From Polymyxa betae (taxonomy: Eukaryota; Endomyxa; Phytomyxea; Plasmodiophorida; Plasmodiophoridae), in the NCBI GenBank assembly GCA_003693705.1, contig RBZT01000304.1:1-24615 (forward strand): 24,615 nucleotides of DNA. Reading direction: 5' to 3'. The notes beneath the pieces were generated by a model, which did not search any database, was not told where the DNA came from, and saw nothing but the letters and a program-made list of their open reading frames with translations. A program made the position numbers and the translations under genes. Below, one piece after another: positions 18,099 to 24,615 of this stretch; within the stretch, counting starts at the first letter, position 1; every line of letters starts with the position of its first letter.

Positions 18099-18156
18099 TA
18101 CGGTCGCCCCTCACCCCACCACCCCCATTACGGTCGACACCATCGACGACGCCGGC

Positions 18157-18492
18157 ATGCTCCATATCGCTCGCATCCGTGGCCCACAGCTGCTGCAGTC
18201 GGTCATGCTGCCCCGCGTGCTGGCCCGGCGGTACACGCGCAAGGCCGAGATCGCCGGCTGGACGGCCGCCACCCTGTCGGTCATGGCCCTGACCTGGCTG
18301 CTGTGCTGGGTCATGCTGACCCGCGATCGGGCCTGTACCCGCCCCTATTCGACGAAACCCGAGACCAGGCCCGCGATGACCACGGAGACGCTCGAACAGG
18401 ATTCCGGTACGACGCCGTCGATCTCGAAGATGGACACGACCCGGGACGGTGCCGTTCTGTTGCCGCCGTCGCATTTTACGTCGCCACCATGA
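18157..18492 (+). CDS. Putative small single-span membrane protein, 111 aa
   Basis: An ATG-started frame ends in TGA and is GC-rich like the PQ-loop gene. It contains basic residues (RYTRKAEIAGW) followed by one hydrophobic stretch (ATLSVMALTWLLCWVML) that would span a membrane, then a Ser/Thr/Pro-rich tail. The frame is open upstream to 18031 without another ATG, passing through the 8-bp repeat, so a preceding exon is possible. An AATAAA lies 53 bp after the stop (18545-18550). No family is recognised. Frames also stay open on the other strand here, so the call is tentative. Confidence 0.35.
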   Translation: MLHIARIRGPQLLQSVMLPRVLARRYTRKAEIAGWTAATLSVMALTWLLCWVMLTRDRACTRPYSTKPETRPAMTTETLEQDSGTTPSISKMDTTRDGAVLLPPSHFTSPP

Positions 18493-18659
18493 TTATCGTC
18501 AAGACATGGAAACTGTGCTCGAATCGCAATCGGTCATCGTTTTCAATAAATAAAAAAGCGTAACATATCTCGTGAGACAATATTTCGCTATAATTGTAGC
18601 GACGTTCATCTGATAATTTAATACTAAACTGGTCCGAAACAAAGCTCAAAAAAGATCTC

Positions 18660-18740
18660 TATAAGAACTTCAATACAATTCGGCACTATAAGCACTTCAA
18701 TACAATTCGGCTCTATAAGAACTTCAATACAATTCGGCAC
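18660..18740. repeat. 27-bp tandem repeat, three copies
   Basis: Units 18660-18686, 18687-18713 and 18714-18740 begin TATAAG and share ACTTCAATACAATTCGGC with one or two differences. The array ends 14 bp before the left terminus of the Harbinger element. Confidence 0.9.
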
Positions 18741-18880
18741 ATTTGTTAGTCTAAGAGCAAGGTTACCGGGCGCAGTTATCGTTATCGTTATTTTTAATGA
18801 TTAGTTAAATTAAATATAAAGATTCTGCGCGGGTTTTGCACCGGTAGTTTAAATTGCAATCTAGCTAAAACATCTGTTTC

Positions 18881-20185
18881 ATGGATCCAAGTTCTTTCTT
18901 CCCGCAATTTCATCCAGACAATTACTGTTCTGAAGATGATGAGTGCAGCGATGAGGAGATGATCATTCAATTGCTCATGGAAGACTCGTCCAGTCAAGAG
19001 GATACGAATTTTGCTCGTAAGCGCCGTCGGTCTAACAAAGATCGTCGTCGGGTTCTTTATGATAAACTTCTTCATGAAGATTATTGGGGTACCAACCCAG
19101 TTTACGACGCGCAGGACTTTAAAGAGACGTTTCTCCTACCGATTGGACTGTTTGACCAAATCGTCGAAGATGTGCAGGAATATGACAGTTATTTCGTTCA
19201 GAAACGCGATGCTTGTAAAATCTTGGGCTTGAGTGCACGCCAGAAGATCTGAAATGTTGTTCGTATACTGGCGTCTGGTGTTTCGGCGAAACAGCAAGAT
19301 GACAAATTTCGGATCACCAAACTACGACACGAGAGTCCATGATGCGTTTTTGTGCAGCAATTGAGGCAGTGTATGGGAGCCATGCACTTCGAAAACCAAC
19401 TGTTCAAGACCTTCATAAGTTATTGGACGAAAGCCATGACCAAGGATGGCCTGGATGCATTGGTTCAATAGATTGCATGCACTGGAGTTGGAAAAACTGC
19501 CCTTCTTCCTGGGCCGGAATGTTTACTGGCAAAGAAGGGGTCCCAACAGTGGTGCTGGAGGCGGTAGCTGATCGGAAGTGCCGGTTTTGGCATGTTTTCT
19601 TCGGAATGCCCGGTTCCCTGAACGATCTCAACATTCTGGATCGCTCTACTCTGCTACATGACGCTTTGAATGGCCGCTCGCCGACTGTTACTTACCAGGT
19701 ATAAATTGCCGCTGTGTATTACCACAAACTAAACTATTTGTGACCAGGTAAACGGGAATACATTTACAATCCCATACTGGCTGGCAGATGGAATTTATCC
19801 TAATCACCACTGCTTCGTGAAGACCATCACTAATCCATCGAACAGAAAGCAAAAGAAGTTTGCATCGATGCAGGAAGATAAACGTAAGGATATTGAAAGA
19901 GCCTTTGGTATGCTCCAGGCTCGTTTCCACGTGCTCACTAGGCCATGCCAGCTCTGGTCGAGAGATGCCATGTATTCAGTCATGAGAACATGTGTCATTT
20001 TGCATAATCTTATTTTAGACTACGAGCAGCAGAATGGTATGAACTCTGATTATATTAATCAGGAGCAGTATCAGCCGAAACACCCCTTCACTGTTGGCGC
20101 AGAGAGGTTAGGCTCCATATCCACTGTAGACGAAGCAGATAGCGAATTATCTCGATTTCGCGATGCTGCAATGCATCATAAATGA
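18881..20185 (+). pseudogene. HARBI1-type Harbinger transposase, disrupted
   Basis: Starts at ATG 18881. A short acidic region and a basic KRRRSNKDRRR segment are followed by the usual N-terminal region up to LGLSARQK. An in-frame TGA (19250-19252) sits where relatives have a codon, and a 1-nt loss lies between the FRI codons and ACTACGACA (about 19315-19320). The DDE domain is otherwise complete: Asp in GSIDCMHW (19471-19473), Asp in PGSLNDLN (19624-19626) and Glu in DIERAFG (19895-19897). A 49-nt GT-AG intron (19699-19747) joins VTYQ to VNGNTF; the second exon ends at TGA 20183-20185. The family cuts and joins DNA at TTA/TAA-like sites. This copy should give no full-length enzyme. Confidence 0.9.
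19699..19747 (+). other. 49-nt spliceosomal intron in transposase
   Basis: CAG|GTATAA donor and GACCAG acceptor. Removing it joins two reading frames into the continuous DDE-domain sequence expected for the family (TYQ then VNGNTFTIPYWLADGIYP). The length is not a multiple of three and an in-frame stop lies inside. Confidence 0.85.
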
Positions 20186-20954
20186 ACCTCAAGGCTTCCT
20201 CAGAGTGAGGGTTCAAAGCAAAAAACGACAATGTGAGGCGTTCCTTCTGGAAGGAAGTACGCTGATCATCGTTGTCAGCCATCCGTTGATAGAAAGCATT
20301 CTTCTCAGTACTCTCCGTCTGCTCATATTTCAGGCGCTTAGCTGCTTTCTTGCCCACCGTTGGCCTCGAGGTCATTTTCAAAGAGCGCTTTGACGAATTC
20401 GACCCAGGAATGTTATCCAAGCCAGGCGCCGGGTTTTCGTCGCTGCTGCTCTTCTCATCGTCAGATTCATCCAGTTGTAGCGCCTTCTTCATCTGTGGCG
20501 TCATGTCGTCGGTGTTAATGCAGAATTTCGGCAGATGTTTGACTTCCCGCCAGCACAGTTCATGGGAGAAAGATTTGCCGGTCTCCTTCTGAAATTTCTG
20601 CTTTGCCAAATTCATATAATCATCAATCGGCCATCCAGAATGATATTCCGAGATGGCTTTATTCAAACAGGCTGTAAATTTTAGCAAAGCCTTATGAATA
20701 GTATTCAGCCAACGGTTTTTCACCGCGTCGGGCGTGCGTTCCTCGACTTGTGCATCGCCCATGAGCGCTGCAAATCTCTCGCTAATACGGGCGTAGTAAA
20801 CATTACCATCTTGATCGGTGCCTACAGCAGCGTCTAGAGTAACCTCTTTGTATGCAATCGTGATCTTGAGGTCTTCCGTAGGCTGAAAGTTTTTGGTTCC
20901 AGATACCTTACCTTTTGGCTTGGCATTAGATTTGAATTCAGTTTCAACTACCAT
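20088..20954 (-). CDS. SANT/Myb-like Harbinger accessory protein, 288 aa
   Basis: I chose the ATG at 20954 (MVVETEFKSN) rather than an upstream TTG. Residues about 22-140 form the SANT/Myb-like domain of PIF/Harbinger partner proteins: NFQPTEDLKITIAYKEVTLD, then YYARISERF, RTPDAVKNRWLNTIHKAL, and SFSHELCWREVKHLPKF. An acidic Asp/Glu/Ser linker (LDESDDEKSSSDENP) and a basic KKAAKRLKYE follow, then a charged helical tail resembling the NAM-associated C-terminal region. The domain binds the terminal or subterminal repeats and works with the transposase. The frame is intact, so it could act in trans with an intact transposase elsewhere. Its last 98 bp overlap the transposase 3' end on the opposite strand. 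Confidence 0.85.
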   Translation of the reverse strand: MVVETEFKSNAKPKGKVSGTKNFQPTEDLKITIAYKEVTLDAAVGTDQDGNVYYARISERFAALMGDAQVEERTPDAVKNRWLNTIHKALLKFTACLNKAISEYHSGWPIDDYMNLAKQKFQKETGKSFSHELCWREVKHLPKFCINTDDMTPQMKKALQLDESDDEKSSSDENPAPGLDNIPGSNSSKRSLKMTSRPTVGKKAAKRLKYEQTESTEKNAFYQRMADNDDQRTSFQKERLTLSFFALNPHSEEALRFIYDALQHREIEIIRYLLRLQWIWSLTSLRQQ

Positions 20955-21144
20955 GATATAGAGTATAGAGTATAGACACAATCATCAGATGCAAACTCAG
21001 ATTTAATGCGCAATTTAACGATTCGTTAGATTTAACTTTGGCCATTAGCTTAATGATCGCCCAGCTGTCACGCAAAATCCTTATCGTTATCATTAGATAT
21101 AACGATAACGATAACGATAACTGCGCCCGGTAACCTTGCTCTAG

Positions 21145-21490
21145 CCTCTTCTTTCCCATCCTCCTTTGTCTTTCCAGCGATATCCCCAGAGAAACCCTTT
21201 GATCGGGTTTATTTACATCAATTCTCGGTGCGCTCTTCCTGCCTACTTATCATCTGTAGGAAAATTCGATGCGAATTTTTATGGTAGCCATCCTGTCTGC
21301 CATTAATGTCTGGTAAAACACTTTCTAACACCACCATATCCACACTCTTTCACAGAACGGCTTGCAAAACGATGCAAACTCAGGGAGATGTGACAGCGTG
21401 TTTGAGAATAACTGAGTTTGTATTAAAGCGCACATAAACGTCAATGTGGAAATGCCCGAGCTTTTCCTGTTCGCTTGAGATTGCTATGCT
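21145..21490. other. Intergenic, nothing recognised
   Basis: No gene, RNA or clear repeat. Confidence 0.4.
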
Positions 21491-21519
21491 GGTATGTCAT
21501 GCCAGGCCATGACAGTAGT

Positions 21520-21815
21520 ACAGGCATGGACACCTCCCACTGTACAGACGCAGCCTCCGCCGCGCCACCACGACCCCACTGTACGCCACCACGACCTGAC
21601 TGTACAGGCGCAGTCACCGCCGCGCCACCAACTCGGTCATTCTGACCAACACCCTCCTATCGGACGGTCTTCGTCTCCGCCGCCTCGGCCGCCTCCGTTG
21701 TATCCGTCTCACCCGTCTTCTCCGCCGTCTCCGCCTCCTCTGACGTCTCCGTTCTCTCCGTCGCCCCCACCACCCCTGCCATCTCCGTCTCTCTCCGTCG
21801 TCCCTATCGTCTACC
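21520..21815. repeat. Low-complexity Pro/Arg-coding repeat region
   Basis: Two near copies of a roughly 30-bp block containing CTGTACAG-CGCAG and CCGCCGCGCCACCA (about 21540-21570 and 21600-21630) precede a CCG/TCT/CCTCC-rich tract. The plus strand gives a proline-rich frame (21494-21841, 115 codons from ATG); the minus strand gives an arginine-rich frame reaching 21994. Open frames are expected from such biased composition. Neither is supported as a gene. Confidence 0.5.
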
Positions 21816-21999
21816 GCTCTACAATAAACAGAATTACTTGACCGTTCGTAACATGGTAGATGTAAATTATCAGCACAGTTTATTACATATTCTATAGGTT
21901 TAGTGAGGAACTGAAGAAGCGCAAAGGGGTGAATCTTGCTGCTTATCAAAATATCTCGGTAGCGTTTCAAGTCTTCAAGTTGAGCTGATTCCAAATCGC

Positions 22000-22640
22000 C
22001 ACTTTAGAATGTTCCATGCTTCCAGAGTACTGCAGGAATTTCTAACAATCGGTTAGATATCTTCACCGGTGTAAAACTGCGTGTAAAACCCTCAAATTAG
22101 CCGAGATAACACGAAAGAAGGAAGTGAGTTTTATATAGATTGAAGTGCAGGTCTAATAAATACGGCATCGTCACAGAGTGACTCTCAACCTTAACAGAAA
22201 GGAAGGGACCTTGTCAGACACTGTTGCGCTCTAACACCTTTAAGGGGTCTTCCTATCAGACCGTTATTTCGGTAAAACCTGAAACCTGTGTGTATTGTTC
22301 CTACAGCTCTTCATCATCTATTCGCTGAACTGGAAATCTCTCAGAGCTCAGTACTGCGGCAGCGGAACCATTTCTCTGGAGATGATTCAAAAAGGTAACG
22401 AAAAAACTGAGCGTTAAACCAATGTATATCGTAAACATAGAGTCAGACCAAAGTTTTCCCGCAAAACCCTACTAGCTAGTCACCCCAATTTGTTAGGAGG
22501 CGCGACCCCGACCCGCCGTACTGTTACCAAGTGTAGTTTGGCGATAGTTTGCAGCAGTAAGACTGCATGCACAATAATACAGTCACTTTGGAGAACCTAA
22601 CTGAGAATAGCTCAGTTCTGTTAACGCCGTATTTGAATCA
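22000..22640. other. Intergenic, nothing recognised
   Basis: No supported gene or RNA; AT-rich with scattered short repeats. Confidence 0.35.
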
Positions 22641-22775
22641 ACTTCTTCGTCTCGTTTCGTTGTAGTTTTAGTTCCTCGTCGTCGTCTTCCTGTCGTTCTT
22701 CCTGTTCTTCGTTCTTCGCTCTCCTCTTATTATTCTTCTACCTCTTCTTAGACTTCTACTTTCTTCCTAATTAAA
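22640..22775 (+). repeat. Polypyrimidine tract of CTT/CGT triplets
   Basis: About 135 bp almost purely C and T on this strand apart from scattered G and A, built from degenerate TTC, CGT and CTT triplets. It lies 400-550 bp upstream of the gag-like gene. Confidence 0.7.
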
Positions 22776-23184
22776 TCTTCTATAGTTTATTCGTTATAGA
22801 GTTGGTTCTTGACACAATTGATTCACTTAAGATATTTCTCGATCTGGAGGTTAATCGCGACTTGACATTTTGACTCCCTTGGCTCTGCTTGAGCTTGTCG
22901 TCGTCCACAACAAAGCGCATCTGCACCAGAGGTTTTCGATAATCGAAATACCGTGTGCGATTTTTGGACGCCCGGGATTCGCGCCTTGCCCAACAGAGCA
23001 TTGAACTTTTACCGATTGGCAGCAGCTGTGGTGATCTGGTTAGCGCAGCCCACCTACGCTACTTTCTACCATACGCAATTAATACAGACTCATTCTATTT
23101 AATTGTCTCCATCTTTGATCGACCGTCTGGTACCTCAGATCGGCACAAAGCGCTTTACTGTACCTGCGGGAGAGAGCAGCTACA
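22776..23184. other. Upstream region of gag-like gene
   Basis: No protein or RNA assigned. No long terminal repeat boundary or primer-binding site can be recognised, and no matching direct repeat is seen after the gene within the window. Confidence 0.35.
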
Positions 23185-24363
23185 ATGTCGGACGACGAAC
23201 GACAGGAGCAACAGCTGTCAGCGGATGCCGATCGGGACTCCTCCAAATCGGGGAAGGCCCCCAAACCGGTAACTTCTGGGACGATGTCTACGGATGGTCG
23301 AACTGGTAGTTATCGCAGTTCAAACGTTGCAGGAAACCCTTGTCCGGAACTGATTAGTTTCGCCAAGGAGGCGATTGTCTCTTTTCTCAACGAATATGAG
23401 TGGTACTGCAAAATTCATGATGATGGAATTGCAGACGGATCGATTGACCCGAAAATAAAGCCGCGTTCAATTAAATCGGCTATTCATCCGAACACCCTTA
23501 CTTCAATTTGTTACTTGTTGTTAAAGAAGCGCAAAGATGAAGTAGACTCGGAGCAGCAGTTGAGAAGGATGCTCAACACAGTTGGGAAAACGGAGCCCGA
23601 TCCTCGGTCCATGAGTACCATTCTGAAGCGTACGTTGGCTGGGATAGTGAAATTGGGCGGCAGGAATGATCCTGAGGATCGTATCCTTCGTCTGTTTACT
23701 ACCTTCAACGAAACCGTAGCTAATAAAGGGTGGGCCTCAGTTTTCGATGGAAAGGATGGCCGCAAACTGAAAATCCAATACTTGGTCGAAGCTATGCGTA
23801 GTGAACCTACACTGCATCAGCTAGTTAAAGATGCTCTTGAAAAGGACTCGAAATGCTGCCACCCTTTCCTAATTCTTTGAACAGCCTGCGTTTCTGTGCT
23901 TTGCAACTTCCAACCAGGGATGCCTAATAAATAATTCATGACTAGGAGTAATTCCTAATGACCCATTAGAATAATTTATTCCGGTTAGAAGGCGGGAGGA
24001 ATACATAAGAATATTTATTCTTTTGTGGGAATAATTCCTAACGATTTTGGGAATTATTCCTATTAGCTTAATCGTGACGAAATCCGATCCTTCGAGATAG
24101 CCAGCGCGGAAGCAATTTGTGTTCACAAAGTTCGCAAGGCTGAAGAGATTATTGCCGCACGTGATGGAGTCACGAAACGCAAGAGTAGTGCTGGGAAATA
24201 CAAAGCTGATGGTAACGAGCCGAAGAGCAAAAAACCGAAGCAGAGTAAAAAGCCTATAGCCACTCCAAAAACGAAAGGCAAATGTCTAGAATGTGGTTCT
24301 GAAGACCACAAAATGGCGGGATGCCCTAAGAAGCCCAGCGCTGAACGTCGCGACAGCTATTAG
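23185..24363 (+). pseudogene. Gag-like zinc-knuckle protein, interrupted
   Basis: The first part (23185-23880) is a 231-aa frame from an ATG (MSDDERQEQQ): a charged N-terminus, then a helical capsid-like region with VSFLNEYEWYCKIHDDGI and RLFTTFNETVANKGW. The second part (24067-24363) is open in the same frame, lysine-rich, and ends with a zinc knuckle CLECGSEDHKMAGC (CX2CX4HX4C, 24283-24324). Between them lies an AT-rich palindromic stretch with stops. The layout is that of retrotransposon Gag proteins, which bind element RNA, but no protease, reverse transcriptase or integrase appears in the remaining 250 bp. A domesticated gag-derived host gene, or an intron instead of an insertion, remains possible. 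Confidence 0.5.
23945..24066. mobile_element. AT-rich palindromic insertion (MITE-like)
   Basis: The ends are imperfect inverted repeats (GGAGTAATTCC at about 23945 and GGAATTATTCC near 24050-24060), and a third GGAATAATTCC lies at about 24030. It separates two in-frame halves of the gag-like gene. No target duplication could be fixed. An intron is the alternative, since it ends TTAG, but no good donor is seen before the stop at 23878. Confidence 0.4.
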
Positions 24364-24615
24364 AGCAACACAAGCAGGCTAAAGTTGCGGACTGTATCAG
24401 ATTTATTAAAAATTACATAAAACTTCTGATTTTCCCAAAAATAGCGTACGCAGTTTGATGGAACTGCGTCCGCAATAAGACTCGAAGACTGACGCATAAA
24501 TCTGATGCGTACTAAAGATGCGAACATTGATGAAGTATGAAGACCTACTCTAATAATATTGGGCTCGACTCCCAGAGGTCCGTACGGACACCGTACGGAC
24601 TGAGCTGAATGAAGC
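24364..24615. other. 3' region of gag-like gene with hairpins
   Basis: Stem-loops: 24444-24455 with 24462-24473 (11 of 12 pairs around GCGTACGCAGTT), and 24492-24497 with 24505-24510 (ACGCAT/ATGCGT). GTCCGTACGGAC (24578-24589) is a perfect 12-bp palindrome followed by a near-repeat. No ORF is recognised; the window ends here. Confidence 0.6.

Larger units (their letters stand above)
18755..21141. mobile_element. PIF/Harbinger DNA transposon, 2387 bp, full length
   Basis: Perfect 37-bp terminal inverted repeats (18755-18791 and 21105-21141) start GAGCAAGGTTACCGGGCGCA and run into GTTATC repeats; the right end has an extra repeat unit. The flanking trinucleotides are TAA (18752-18754) and TAG (21142-21144), an imperfect 3-bp target duplication. 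Two convergent genes fill the interior: a HARBI1-type transposase (plus strand) and a SANT/Myb-like protein (minus strand), the two-gene layout known for PIF/Harbinger, in which the Myb-like partner is needed for DNA binding or nuclear import of the transposase. Identical termini imply recent insertion, yet the transposase is already broken. Confidence 0.93.

Noticed and set aside
18082-18474. Minus-strand frame rich in Arg and Gly
   Set aside because: Looks like the complement of GC-rich codons of the 18157 ORF, without motifs.
17838-18563. 241-codon plus-strand frame rich in His, Arg and Pro
   Set aside because: It arises from the ATCACCCC repeat and GC-rich DNA; the overlapping frame from 18157 has a membrane segment and more protein-like composition.
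19253-19338. A second intron to explain the stop and frameshift in the transposase
   Set aside because: The sequence on both sides of the TGA keeps residue-for-residue register with the family (QK then VVRILASGVSA), so nothing can be spliced out there; point lesions fit better.
21614-21994. Arg-rich minus-strand frame with a more normal N-terminal part (LKRYRDILISSKIHPFALL)
   Set aside because: No ATG at its start, and most of its length is low-complexity Arg from the CCG/TCT tract. The first 50 residues are interesting but unsupported.
22890-23060. Possible tRNA-like sequence near GCGAATCCCGGGC on the minus strand
   Set aside because: The B box does not fit the consensus and no stems pair.

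Overview
The window looks like a repeat-rich piece of a eukaryotic nuclear genome. The evidence is spliceosomal GT-AG introns (49 to about 290 nt), an intron-containing elongator tRNA-Met, a PIF/Harbinger transposon with its SANT-like partner gene, and BTB/POZ-type proteins. I cannot place the species from sequence alone. A compact-intron protist, possibly plant-associated, is a guess.

From 0.8 to 13.8 kb lies a head-to-tail array of six related genes, all on the minus strand. They encode a BTB/POZ-like protein of about 300 residues. Copies 1 (781-1698), 2 (2154-3047) and 3 (5448-6341) are open. Copy 4 (8222-9114) has a 2-nt insertion, copy 5 (10460-11391) a 1-nt deletion, and copy 6 (13372-13777) has lost its 5' half at a junction with a GC-rich unrelated block. 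Copies 3 and 4 sit in duplicated units about 2.77 kb apart; copies 5 and 6 share their own duplicated flanks, which contain degenerate tRNA-like relics. Transposon debris lies between copies: a 271-bp Harbinger-type MITE (6552-6822), a 608-bp TA-flanked inverted-repeat element (11673-12280), and decayed transposase fragments.

From 13.8 to 18.5 kb the base composition changes. A GC-rich putative exon is followed by tRNA-Met(CAT) with a 19-nt intron. Next comes a three-exon gene (14886-16319) for a seven-helix PQ-loop protein of the lysosomal/vacuolar cationic amino-acid transporter type, and then a small GC-rich ORF with one membrane segment. Telomere-like CCCTAA/TTTAGGG motifs recur here.

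From 18755 to 21141 is a full-length PIF/Harbinger element with perfect 37-bp terminal inverted repeats. Its transposase gene keeps the DDE residues but carries a premature stop and a frameshift; the convergent SANT/Myb-like gene is open. The two coding regions overlap by 98 bp at their 3' ends.

From 21.1 to 24.6 kb is mostly low-complexity and non-coding sequence. It ends in a gag-like gene (23185-24363) whose zinc-knuckle end is separated from the rest by an AT-rich palindromic insertion.
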